Part shown: in pieces, positions 11,989-23,415 of the stretch
Layout of the letters: every line of letters starts with the position of its first letter
How positions within the stretch are numbered: the first letter of the stretch is position 1
Source of the DNA: Aplidium turbinatum
Lineage: Eukaryota > Chordata > Ascidiacea > Aplousobranchia > Polyclinidae
Reading direction: 5' to 3'
Assembly (NCBI GenBank): GCA_918807975.1
Contig: OU964918.1
Coordinates: 31,852,477-31,916,476, forward strand
DNA length: 64,000 bases
Translations under genes and position numbers: made by a program
Notes under the pieces: model-generated
Seen by the model: the letters and a program-made list of their open reading frames with translations, nothing else
Told to the model about the DNA's origin: nothing
Databases searched by the model: none

Positions 11989-12547
11989 AGGCCTACTAAA
12001 TGAAAATTTCAAACGGGAATTAAGCATTAAAATGCGTAAACTGAACATTCAAGAATACATTTCAAGAAAAATTACCGAAAAAAAAAAAGTTTTCAATGGC
12101 GCTGGCAAGGCCCAAAGTCCAATGTTTCATTTATTTTCATTTTTTTCAAAATAACCAAAAGTGCAAACACTGCTCGAGAATACGTTACAAAAGACAGCAA
12201 TAACAAAAACCACGTTACCACATCTGATGTTTTGAGCAAACTGTCTGATGTTTTGATGTTGAAATCTGATGTTTTGATGTACATACATACATAGCCTACA
12301 GTCAAATCGCCGGCAGTAACAATTGTTGCGCGATTAGCTGATTGCTATAGTTTTTAGTGACGTAACTGTACAGTCGCACGCTTCGCTGCTCAGGCCAAAT
12401 CTCGTTTTGAAAGCTCTGGCAAAAGCACGCGCGCAATGGTGGTCAGACCGCAATGGGGCAAAATTTTATTGAAAATCGTTTTATGGTAGCATGTTAAACA
12501 CAAAGAACGTGGAAAATCGCTAAGTCAGGTTTTTCCTTTAGTATCCC
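11989..12547. mobile_element. MITE with TTAA-type target duplication inside the PLE terminal repeat
   Basis: The other, inverted PLE terminal copy at 16372-16673 lacks this 559-bp segment, which gives exact boundaries. Its ends are AGGCCTACTAAATGAAAA and the complement of TTTTTCCTTTAGTATCCCT, an imperfect inverted repeat. TTTAA is present on both sides (11984-11988 and 12548-12552). A TTAA target points to the piggyBac or Kolobok superfamilies. Inside, TCTGATGTTTTGA is repeated three to four times near 12220-12280. Confidence 0.8.
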
Positions 12548-13022
12548 TTTAAGCCTGATGCTGCGAGTTAGTTGTGGCAATATCGAATTACACGAGCTTT
12601 CGGAACACAGTTCCCAAGTCATGTGCTATGACGAATGGTGTTGAATTCAGTGAGTGGTTCTTTCATGTGGCTCTTTGGCTTAGCTTGAGGCTGTCGGCTG
12701 TGGAGTTTCTGTGCTGTTAGGCGCTATTGCTGTGAAATTTTGTTGAATCAGTTGTTAATAGATTAGGTGACGTAGTTCTTCCCTTTCGGCACGGTTGTTG
12801 ATTTTTGGATTTTGCCTGCTTATGAATATGGCCTCTTTGAAACGTAATTGTACCGCGTCATTTTCTCTGGCAATAATTTTAAGTTCAAAGTTGGCGTGGC
12901 ACTGTTGTTGATGATCAAAGACCGAACTTTTATCTGAGCTAAGGTGTTCTTTGATGCGGGAGTGGAGTGGGCGGCTCGTGCTGCCTAGTAGCTTTCCCTG
13001 CATTTTTTGCATGTGATCTTGT

Positions 13023-15647
13023 CATAGCCGTACGAGCCAGGGGGGCAGGGGGGGCAGCTGCCCGCCTGTTGTTTTAAAATGTCGCGAATTCGGGCAAAAT
13101 TTTGCAATTATTAGGGCAAAAATTGCTATATGAAAAGCTACAAAATTGCATGAATTAAGAAAAACTATAAATTAATATCTTTTACCTATCAAACTAAGTA
13201 GGCTACAGCCTCTTATTTGCACAAGAAATGTGCAGCAAAATTTTCATTTGGCACACCCGTATTGATGTATTGTATTGCATGGTGATCAAACTGTAGTACG
13301 AAATGCATTTAACCAACTGCATCATGCCAATTTGGGCAGCCACCAAAATATGTCTCTAATACTTTTGTGAAACTGCCCAAATCAAAACGCAAAATTTGCT
13401 ATATAGCTAATTTTATTAATTTTCACAAATGCATCGTGTTGATTTGGGCAGCTGAAAACATGAAATTATCTGATGAAACTGATTAGTCTGTTTATGCAAC
13501 TGCCCAAATTAGCGTGAGGCAGTTTCCCAAAAATGAACAAATTCATTAATTTTTCCCATTTACATAACTGTATAGTTTAGATTTGGCAACAAAATTATCT
13601 GATCCATAGTCTATTTATAAAACTGCCCAAATTGGCATTATGCAGTTGCCTCGGCATCAAAATTTACAAAGTCTTTAATTTTTTTCATAATATCCATAAA
13701 TGCATCATCTTTAAATCTGGTGAATACTTTTATACAACAATTCGGGTGGAGAGGTTACAGTACTTTTTCAACCATAAACGGAGATAGCTAAGCAACACCA
13801 CAACATTTAACAAAAAAATGTTATACCTGTTAAATGTAATGTTAATGTTGTGGTGTTGCTTAGCTATGTTTGGTTACTTTTATAAAACTACCCAAATTAA
13901 AATGATGCAGTTGCGTTTTCTGGTTGCAAAAAAATGTTGGTAAGCTGCATGCATAGAAAGTGTTTCTTGTGATGATATAGAACAGGGGTGTGCAACGTGC
14001 GGCCCGCGGGCCAAATGCGGCCCGCGAAGAAAAATTATGTGGCCCGCGAAGATGTGCCAATTTTGAATTGTGTGCGGCCCGCGAAACATGTTTATACGGT
14101 AATTTAGTTTAGTCTGGTACGTTTGAACAATTCATTGTGGAGTGGATTATTGTAGATTTCACACCTTCTGTTAACCATTTTAGAAGTCTCCCACCGGCCA
14201 CCGCTAATCCATTGTATTTAATTATTTGGGACGTAAAAATGTATGGTCACATAAAAGGCATTATGAACAAAGTACGACTTTGGAAAGCTCACGTACAGAC
14301 AGGAAATATTTTCCACTTTCCAACTTTAAGAGACTATGGAATGCATCCTGAGAAGAAAACTGAACTTGCTGACCAACTTGAAAAATTGTTGTATGAATTT
14401 TTGGCTCGTTTCAAGGACTTCAAATCTCATGAACATTTGTTTGGTATATTCGCTTCGCCATTCAACACAGTCATTAACAAAGCACCAGAAGATATAACTT
14501 GAACTGATTGATCTTCAAGAGAAAACGGATTTGAAGGCAAAGTATTTAAAAATGAATCTTGGCAATTTTTACCGAAAACATTCCAACTAAGATGACTTTC
14601 CACATTTGAAAAATCCATGGCTTCAAAAATGACACTTTTTGGCTCAACGTATTTGTGCGGACATTTTTTTCTAAAACGGGCGTTATGAAATCTCCCTATT
14701 GATCGGTTCTGACAGACGAACACTTGGAAAATGGACTTCGAATTGCGATCACTTCCATTAAAGTAAATTTAGAAAAAGCCGTCGGGAAAAGAAGCCAGCT
14801 GCAAACTTCTCACTGAGCTCGTTTATAGACAGTGTGACAATAAATTTGAATAGCAGTTTTCTTCAGAAATTTATGCGTCCTAACTTATTATTTCTGGAAG
14901 GAGATAACCCCTAATATAAGAATAACATGAATAACAAAAAAACTATTTTTTTGTGCCTGCAACTACTAGAAATCATATGTTAAATAAACGTGCGGCCCGC
15001 GGTTTCACCCAGTTATTTATATCTGGCCCTCCTGTAATAAAGGTTGCACACCCCTGATATAGAAAGCATATTTTTATAGTTTTTAACTCAAACATTCAAC
15101 AGTTACTGCTGCACGATGGTATGCATTGGTTATGTGTACCGCACTATAGTTTACTGCAGATGTATAGCCCTTGGTTCTGATGTCAGCAGTTAGCAAGCGC
15201 CTGCAATACTGCAGAAATTTGACTATGAGAGCAACATACCTAAAACATTATATCTGGATGTGTATGCCTATTTTAATTTTGGTATTACCTCATTGGCATA
15301 GATATTATACAATGGAGAATTAATTAAAGCACTTGAATGCATACTCAATGAGGTGTTTTAACACAGATAGGTAAGTTATTTTTAAGATAAGCAATGGATT
15401 CTAGAAAAAGATCGTACAGATATAAAGTAGAATGTAGGCTACAGTGTGCAAAAAAGGTTTTATTCTGATTACAAAAAAGAACCAATAGTTATGGATTTAA
15501 GCCAGGAAGCAGAAAGTAATAATTCTATTGAAAACTATGTGTCAAATGATCAGTGACATTATATTTGGGCAATTTCTATAAAAGCGTGCAGATTTGGGCA
15601 AATTTACGTTCTGCCCCCCCAAAATGGTTTGATCTCGTACGGCTATG
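13023..15647. mobile_element. DNA element with CATAGCCGTACGAG ends, hAT-like, inserted in the PLE
   Basis: A 14-base inverted repeat, CATAGCCGTACGAG, is flanked by a perfect 8-bp duplication GATCTTGT (13015-13022 and 15648-15655). The insertion separates the endonuclease and RT parts of the PLE. The interior has many copies of TTTGGGCA / TGCCCAAA but no transposase frame. Relatives are at 34011-35959 and perhaps 48813-49670. It contains another, separate hAT element at 13983-15056. Confidence 0.88.
13983..15056 (+). mobile_element. hAT element with GTF2IRD2-like transposase remnant
   Basis: Ends are CAGGGGTGTGCAAC with a GCGGCCCGCGG segment next to them, flanked by a perfect duplication ATATAGAA (13975-13982 and 15057-15064). 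The plus-strand frame at 14137-14502 encodes a C-terminal part of a transposase. Recognisable blocks are VRLWKAHVQTGNIFHFPTL and YEFLARFKDFKSHEHLFGIF. These resemble the hAT transposases behind vertebrate GTF2IRD2 and EPM2AIP1. A further minus-shadow region and stops follow, so the copy is inactive. It is nested inside the CATAGCC element. Confidence 0.88.
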
Positions 15648-16673
15648 GATCTTGTAGATACAGTTCTTGGTGGTACACATGTCGTCGTTCCGTAGTTGGC
15701 AGCTTTGCAGCCGGCAAGGTTCGGATTTTTGTGGTTTTGTAAGTGCGTTTCGGAGGGTTCGTGAGCGTCGAAAGAGGCGGACTGGCAAGTCCAGGTCTTT
15801 GAAGACTTTCTTTATTTTACGATCCCCGTCGTCGCTCAAATAAGGAAATTCGAAATGTATTGGGTTGTATGGTGTCTGAGGTGGGGGTTGTCTGCTTTGT
15901 CGGTGTCGTCGTCGTCTGGGTGGTTGCTTAAGAAAGTCCTTGAGGTATTAGTTTTCCCTGATTGTCTTTTCGAATTCAGTCAGGTGTGGTGCTGCTTTAT
16001 TGGGTGAAGAACATCTATCCCTTCTTCTCTGTATTTCGTTTAAGAGTATGGTCTTCTTACTGCTTGTGGGAAGGGCCGAGTCGAAGTGTGGGAGTAGTTT
16101 TTCCTTTGCTTTTTTCTGGTAGAACTCGTGGTGGACTGTGCCGTCTTTGTCGATTTTTATGGTGAAGTCCAGTAGTGAGATGGTGTTGTCTGCTGTTGGT
16201 AATTCTATTTCAAAGTTGATGGCTGGGTGTGCTTGGTTGAGAGCATTTTGGATGGCTAAGGCTTCCTTATTGTTGACTGTCAGCAAGAATGTGTCGTCAA
16301 CGTATCGTCTGTAGAGAGTGAGGTTTGTCTGGTTTCGCAATGTCTGTTTTTCAAGGGCAAAATCCGGCAAAGCAGGCAAAATCCAAAAATCAACAACCGT
16401 GCCGAAAGGGAAGAACTACGTCACCTAATCTATTAACAACTGATTCAACAAAATTTCACAGCAATAGCGCCTAACAGCACAGAAACTCAACAGCCGGCAG
16501 CCTCAAGCTAAACCAAAAAGCCACATGAAAGAACCACTCACTGAATTCCACACCATTCGTCATAGCACATGACTAGGGAACTGTGTTCCGAAAGCTCGCG
16601 TAATTCGATATTGCCGCAACTAACTCGCAGCATCAGGCTTAAACAGATCGTTAGAATCTACACTGTGAAGTAG

Positions 16674-17644
16674 TCTAAATAAAGTGTGGGAGCTTTTTAA
16701 GATTTGTGTTTGCTCAAAAGAACGAGCTAAAAACAGGGGCACAAGAAGTTCTCTTGGCATGGACCTCATTTCTCCGTTCGTGAGTCTTGGTCTGCAGCAA
16801 TATAGTTGCAATAGTTTTGTGCTTATATTTCCTTTTAATCTTTCACTTCTTGTCCCAGAGTTGCCAATTAGAAAAAAATTTAGTCACGTTGTTCAGACAA
16901 AAATCTTTTCATATTTTATAATTAAAATGTGTGTGCTTTTACATAATGTTGTATCCATCGCAGATGAGCGTTGTTCTCAGAACTTCACAAGGAAAACAGT
17001 GTTAGTGCAGTCATGTAAAGGCGTAGCCGAGTGAATTATCATAAAGTAGTCTTCCAATTTTATTTGAAGAAGCCAGCTCTAATTTTTCGTATAACATTTC
17101 AATATCCCCTATCACATCTGCAGTGGTAGAAATGCAAAGTATAGACGAACGATACTAATCAAATAACACTGTACACCATTTTGGCTTGTTAAAGTTTACA
17201 GCTAAATACTAATTTTCGCATACGTAGCCTACTATATGTCAGCATGTTTGAACATGGTTAGTAAAAGCTGGAAGGGAGAAGTAAAATTTCTCAAATAGAG
17301 ATCATGAAAATCATATTTTAACTTGCCTTTCCATCACCAACTCCATGTCGGTTGGTATACACACATACAAGAGAGAGAGAGAAATATTCTTATTTGCCAA
17401 TCAGATTCTATTATAGCACGGTACACAGGTAGCATACATCATAAACATAGAGTAAAACATAAGTAGGCCTAGGCTCAGTGTGGAATAATTCAATCTGATT
17501 AGCCAGTAGCAGCGAAAGACCATTTGGTGATCTAGTCAGCTGCTTCCAACTGGTCATATTAATAAAAGAGTGGTTTGAAGAATGTACCAGTAAAACAAGT
17601 AATTGAATATTGGCAATACATGGTGAACGCGTAAGATTACATAC
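16674..17644. other. intron, nothing recognised
   Basis: Between the Penelope-like element and the exon at 17645. There is a short GA run near 17371-17382. Open frames on both strands show no domain or plausible splice structure. Confidence 0.45.
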
Positions 17645-17983
17645 CGTATTTGATCCGTATGATGATGTTTGATGCTGTACGTAGTTGTCAGGTCTATCAA
17701 TTGAAACACGACCAGGATCATGTCGTTGTAAGCTAAGCTCTTTCATCTTTTGCTCTTCTTCAGACTCAGAACTCGGATGCGAGGAAAATGGTAAATTACC
17801 CAGATGCAAAGAAGATGGTGTATGACCCGGTTGCGAAGGAGATGAAAAATGACTCGGATGCGAAGGAGATGAGTGATAACTCGGATGCAAATGCTGGGAA
17901 GCTGCAGGATGCTGCACTTCCTGGTAACAGTTTTGACCAACATGCGGATCCGCTTGATTAGGCGATCCAATGGAAGAAACACG
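17645..17983 (-). CDS. CARD gene exon, largest, with 9-residue Ser/Pro/His repeats
   Basis: 339 bases (113 codons), phase 0-0, with acceptor TATGTTCAG and donor ACG|GTATGT. It starts RVSSIGSPNQADPHVGQN and ends HQTSSYGSNT. The centre contains about five tandem 9-residue units: HPSYHSSPS, HPSHFSSPS, QPGHTPSSL, HLGNLPFSS and HPSSESEEE. These correspond to a 27-base DNA repeat (GGATGCGAAGGAGATGA-like on the plus strand). An acidic SESEEEQKMKEL block follows. It is probably disordered; repeat number could vary between alleles. Confidence 0.8.
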
Positions 17984-18149
17984 CTGAACATAGTTTTACA
18001 TGACGGTTTGAAGTTCTTGGCAAATTATAGTTAGAGTATTTGAAATAACAATTTTTTTGTTATGGATAATGCATGCCTTCTGCAATAAAAACAGCATAAG
18101 AACATCAGTTCTGTTTAGTTAAACATTACAAACGTAAGTTCGTGATCTT

Positions 18150-18640
18150 CTTTTTCTTTCGTGGAAGACAGGATTTTTCAGATTTCAGGGCAGGTGATGG
18201 AAAGCCAGGTGAGCGTATCTTCGTGCAATTCTGCAACGTCATGCATTCCTTTTGGCGCCTTGTAAATGGAGGATTCAAGAATGACATGGTCAGCAGCTAG
18301 TTCCTCCGCGCCGCACTTGCAGGCCGATGAGGGAGCCATACCCACTTGTGCATATTGGAATGGAAGCGGCCGACTCCTGTTCAAATTCTATTGAGCTTGA
18401 CCCAAGTCCGTCGGAGCAGGTCCATACTAGAGGGGCGCGCCACCGCGTGCGGTATAAAATGCTGGTAACGGTAACGCAGGTAACGCTGTTCATGAAGTTA
18501 GGCATCCATGGCACACCATGCTATGTTCCATATGTCTTCTGTGTAATGTGCTGCACTGGTGGTATGATTACTGAATGGTTGTAATAAGTCAAGAGCAGCT
18601 GGTATAAAGGGGTGTCTTGGCTTTAATTGCCGGGAAGATT
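18150..18640 (-). mobile_element. LINE fragment, 3' part, copy A
   Basis: Minus-strand sequence encodes the C-terminal region of a non-LTR retrotransposon reverse-transcriptase protein, including CKCGAEELAADHVILESS and a SIEFEQESAASIPICTS-like shadow. It matches the second copy at 19890-21080 along its whole length and is related to the LINE at 27651-28887. It is truncated and frameshifted. Confidence 0.75.
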
Positions 18641-19889
18641 CCTGATCAATTCGTGATCAACATTGTAGCAGTACATCAATAGCGAAGCTGTTGGTATCAG
18701 CTTTTCGTCAGGTCTTGCTCATAAAAATCGCTCAGCCAATTATTGTCAAAAATTAAGTAGGGTATTAATATTCATAAAAAATCTATTTAATAACATAATA
18801 GATTTATTCATAAACTACCCCGAAAAACGCAGTTATTCATGAACTACCCCTCTTGACCTGTTTTAGAAGAGGAAATTTCAATGCGTTAAGCTAGGTATTC
18901 TAGTCAGCGTTGAAAAATGCAAAGCTGCTTTAAACGCCCAAAACTACTATTTTAAACTGGATAAATAGGCTGACATTTATGCGTTTACCCGTCTCACATA
19001 AACTTTTCGCAATCAAATTCATCCCACTATTTATACCTACAATGCAAAAATTTAAGTATGGAAATGCTATAACAAGAGGTTTGTATCTAACACTCTTCAA
19101 GAGGAAGAAACAAAATCATGTGAATCCAAAAACAGTAAAAAACAAAGCATTAAGTTTTGAATTTTTGACTATAAACTTTTGAACATTTATTTTGTAAATC
19201 AAATGTGACATCTGGATAAATGTATCAGAGTGCGCAGCTTTATCGAGCCACCACTCCAACATTACTTGAACAAGGTTGTTGCGGACAAGTGGTGTTGATC
19301 TACCACAAGTGCAGTACAGATCTGATTGGAGGCCAGAATCTCAAAAGGTATCCAGAAAACGCGTAAAGCGCTATAATTGCTCTCACATGGCTATGCTTTA
19401 CAGGTCAGTATTGATATTTAAGGCTCATGAGCAATATTAGGGCCAAAGAGATGGGCTGCAAACAACCAATTGGCCTATTAAAGCAAAGTTGATTGCAATC
19501 TTTCACTGAAACTTAAAAGCAGAGAATACATTGAAAATAAAACCACCACGATTTGAAATAGAGTAATTAATCCATAATCGCTTTTTCTTCCTAAATGATA
19601 CTTGCACACAGAAAAAAGCATCAAGGTGAATATGATATTTCATTTAGTAATAATATTTATATTATTTACTTGTTTATAACACTTCGTATGCACAAAAATC
19701 ACTTACGCTTTGATATTGGTCATGAAGCAAATGTGAAGTTCCATAATCGGGGGGATAGTGTGATCCCTCAGTTTCATGTTCATACGCTGTTCTTGAAGAT
19801 TGCTGTGAAAGTATAACCACTTAAAAAAGTAATCTAAAAAATGCAACGAATTTAAAGACACGATGTGAAACCGAATACCGACACCCCGT

Positions 19890-21080
19890 TTTTCTTTCGT
19901 GTGAGACAGAGTTGTTTGGATTTCAGGACAAGTAATGAAAAGCCAGATGAGTGTAGCTTCGTCCTGTTCTGCTACGACATGCATTCTAATTGGTGCCTTG
20001 TCATTGGAGGATTCAAGAACGACATGGTCAACAGTTTGTTCCTCCGTGCCGCATTTGCAAACCGATGAGGGAGTCAAACCCACTTGTGCATATTGGAATG
20101 GAAGCAGCCGACTCCTGTTTGAATTCTATTGAGCTTGACCCAAGTCGGCATGGGCAGGTCCATACCAGTGGGGCGCGCCACCGTTTGAGGTATAAAACCA
20201 TGGAGTTTGGTGTCGGTGGCGCACCATGCTGCATTCCAAGTGTAATGTCCAATATCCCAAGTCCATACATTGTGCCGCACTGGTGGTATGATCACTGAAT
20301 GGTTGTAGCAATTCAAGGGCAGCTGGTACAAAAGGGGTGTCTGAACTATAATTGCCCACAAGATTCCTGTGGGCAATTGAGTTTTGCGTGGAGTAAATGG
20401 TTAGGATCTTCTGCCCGGCAAGCCAGGCGTATAATTGGCTGCCTTGCGGTGAAGCTTAGCAGGTTGGATGGCTGCAAAGATTAGTAAGCACTCTGTTGGA
20501 GTTGGGCGCAGGCATCTAGTCACAGTACGCAATGCATCGTTGATTGGCTGGTGTGTGGCGGTGGGTACAGTGGCACCATGCAGGGAAGCAGTAATTAGCA
20601 GTGGAGTGAACCAAACATAGGGTTGCAATGCGCAATATGTCAGTACTTGCACTCCAAGTTGTGCCTGCCAAACGTTTCAGCAAAGCGACGTAACATGTCA
20701 GGCGTTTTCGTAGTGACTTTAGTTTGGTGATGGTAGCTATGTAGGCTAAGTGACCTGTCGAGTGTTATCTCAAGGTATGCCAGCTCTAGGCAAAGTCACT
20801 TTCAGGTCACGTCTTGCTTCCCTGTTTTTGAAATGGAAGGTGGCCGTTACCGTTTCACTTTCGATGAGCATCAGTTACCATTGATGAAGGTATCCTGATA
20901 TAGTCGTCATGTCTTGGCTCAACGACATTTCTAATGATTGACAGGCTTTCGCAAAGTGCAAGATGGCCAAGTTATCAGCATATACATATTTGTCAGATGT
21001 TGTAGATGGTATGTCGTGCATATAGATGTTAAAAAGAAGGGTGCCAAGACTGATCCATGGACACCGTATTCAGATTGCTT
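19890..21080 (-). mobile_element. LINE fragment, 3' part, copy B
   Basis: The longer sister of the copy at 18150-18640. The minus strand carries KCGTEEQTVDHVVLESSN at the C-terminal end and blocks homologous to the RT thumb region of the LINE at 27651-28887. It ends near the YADD region. Several frame breaks are present. The two copies lie about 1.3 kb apart in the same orientation, so they could be independent insertions or a local duplication. Confidence 0.75.
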
Positions 21081-21707
21081 AACTAAAATAGCTACAGAAG
21101 ATACGAGGTTTTTATATCAGCAGTGACATCACAAATTTTTTTTGGAAATTAAAGCTCGAATGACTACTTGAACTTTAGCGCTTGACATAAGATATTGCCT
21201 TAGTTTGTTAGATGTCCGCGATGTATGTTTTGTTGGTGAAAACAATGGCAATCATCAAACTTTATACGAAATGCTTACCAAATATCGGTGCTCAACTGAT
21301 TGATTCGATAGAGGAGTTTTCTTCATAGATCCAGAAGGAAAGGTACATTGCAGTGTTTTCTCCAAAGGTGTTTGGGGGTCATCGATTGCCCTTTGTCTGA
21401 CAGAACGTTGGTCATGGTTGCTTTTGAAAGGCGACTGTGGTTAGGAAATTGTCATGTTAAAAGTAAGATGGCACAATCAATAAAAACATTTTGACAAATT
21501 CTACTAGGTATTACAGTACAGTAGTTTAGAGGAGTTGGTTAAACACAATAAAGTGTAGAATTGTAAATCACACAAACTTAATAGATCCTACCACTGTTTG
21601 AAATAGCTGTAATTGCGAAGTTAAATTGCTACTTTCTTGTACTAATTACGTTTTCTAGGTTACGATATCTTTAATTGATTTTTTCACGTAAAGAGTGTCC
21701 AACTCAC

Positions 21708-21872
21708 CACAGCAGGCCCATGAGGACTTCTTTCAAATGATCGGTTTGTATTGGAGTGCGGGTGCGTTGGCTCCTCAGGTAGTGATTGAAGGCGCCCTTG
21801 GACATTTTCCGGATTGTGTCTTCCAGAATGGAATGAACCAGTCAAGTTTTGGGATCCAGCATCATATGATTG
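21708..21872 (-). CDS. CARD gene exon, Ser/Pro/His-rich linker
   Basis: 165 bases, phase 0-0, with acceptor TTTCTTTAG and donor GTG|GTGAGT. It begins QSYDAGSQNLTGSFHSG and ends SFERSPHGPAV. Its C-terminal PHGP motif recurs at the end of the exon at 26094-26234 (PHGPLQH), which suggests the two are distant duplicates. No domain is seen. Confidence 0.8.
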
Positions 21873-22371
21873 CTAAAGAAATATAAAGTTATATGCAGAA
21901 ACAAAAAGTTACGCTTTTTAAATTAATCGGCAGAGTATTTGGCTCAGGCCACAGATAGAATTTTTTTAAGCAGCAACGAAAAGCGATGCAAGGAAGCTCC
22001 CATGTTGCAATCAATCTTTTTGATTGTTGTTTTTTTCTCTCTTTTTATTCAATACAATTCACTAATTTTCATTTCATTTCTGATGTGCTAAAATAGTTTT
22101 GACCATAACCCTGACCGAACAAACAAAAAAAAAGTCGAACTACACAATAACTTTTCTATTAATTTTATTTTAATCAAGTTTTACTCGTTAGTTTTCAAAG
22201 TAGTATTTTTGACAAAAAATCGTGATATTGCAACACGCAGTATCTCTTATTTTCTGTCTATGATTACATGCCATCAACAAAAAAACAACAAAAAGTTTAG
22301 TTTGTTTAAGCTCAAATTACATTAGCCTACTGTAACGGTTAAATTAAAAAGTGCAGCATAGCACATGACAG

Positions 22372-22760
22372 TAGGGGAGACCGGGTATGACAGTAACGCT
22401 AGTATAGTTGTAATACTCAATTTTTCTTCTTTTATTGTCATCATACAATTCACTTAATTGCATTATTACGTTTGCTTTGTTTTTGTATACGTCTGTGCCG
22501 TTTCTGAAGCGATTGGTGTCACGACAAAAATTTTGTTAAAGAAAATCAATTTTTCAGGTACAAAAGTAAATTTTGATAGATTTTACAGAATTTTCTTAGT
22601 TATTTTGTTTGAGTCACTATGGTTTTTCTTTGATACCAATAAAGTAATTCATCATAGATGTAATTTAGTATAGCAATTGTATTTCTAATTTGAAGCCATG
22701 AAGTTGCTAGGCCTAGCTGAAGATGAAGGATAAGATCGGGTATGCTTGTAACACAACGTT
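22372..22760. repeat. partial MITE with pogo/Tc1-like end
   Basis: TA followed by GGGGAGACCGGGTATGACAG resembles the ends of the elements at 40197 and 45083 (TA then GGGGA...). The motif CGGGTATG recurs at about 22737. No matching right end was found, so this is probably a truncated copy. Confidence 0.4.
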
Positions 22761-23415
22761 AAAAGAGGATGAACAATAAACACTGAACATGTCTGCGTCA
22801 TCTGCATACGGAAACTCAAAATCTGGTAAAAATTGGATCAAATACTCCTTGTGTAAATTACCGGCCCATCAAGCATGCACAGAAGGCAGACTGATGTTTG
22901 TTTGCCCAAATTGCGATTCTGATGGAAATCATTGAGACTATTTCACTCATCCTAAATATGGTACTTTTCGGAGCGGCTAAATGTTTCCAAGCCTGGCGTA
23001 ATCCTAGGCCTACCATCATTTTCTTGTGTGGCTAAGTGACATTTTCCTTTCTAGAAACATTTTACTTTCTTTCCAGTTGACTATTAACTGTTTTTGAATA
23101 TGTGTTAGGCTACAACCATCTGTAACGGTTCTTTCTATCTCTTACCAAAAAAGAGATTTGGGAAAGATTGGTGACGTAGTTTATTGGGATTTCAAATGTA
23201 AAACAGTCAAATGAATGATCAAATAGTTCTACTTGAGATGATAGATGAAAATTCTTGAAAGGCTTTAACGAATGGTTCAGCACTTCCAACAAATAATCAA
23301 AATAGCTGTGAATAGCAATAGATTCTGATTTATTGTTCTGGTCAATATTTACTACACGTAAACATCTTTGTGACGTCATATCAACCTACTACCTGACAAA
23401 TTGCTCGATCTAGTC

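Larger units (their letters stand above)
11953..16673 (-). mobile_element. Penelope-like retroelement (PLE), broken fossil with inverted terminal copies
   Basis: The minus strand shows a reverse-transcriptase segment at about 15948-16379 with the RRYVDDTF active-site block and a SLLDFTIKID block. Downstream is a GIY-YIG-type endonuclease segment at about 12755-13012, with GSTSRPLHSRIKEHL and a KEAIFI/NPKINN block. This RT plus GIY-YIG pairing defines Penelope-like elements. The 3' end of the endonuclease and the 3' non-coding region recur in opposite orientation at 16372-16673, matching 11953-12820. PLEs are known to carry terminal repeats in tandem or inverted orientation. The element is clearly broken and carries at least three later DNA insertions: 11989-12547, 13023-15647, and 13983-15056 nested in the second. 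Confidence 0.85.

Noticed and set aside
13860-14089. Two overlapping minus frames with HLRGPH/GPH repeats
   Set aside because: They are translations of the CGGCCCGC-rich terminal region of a hAT element, not a gene.
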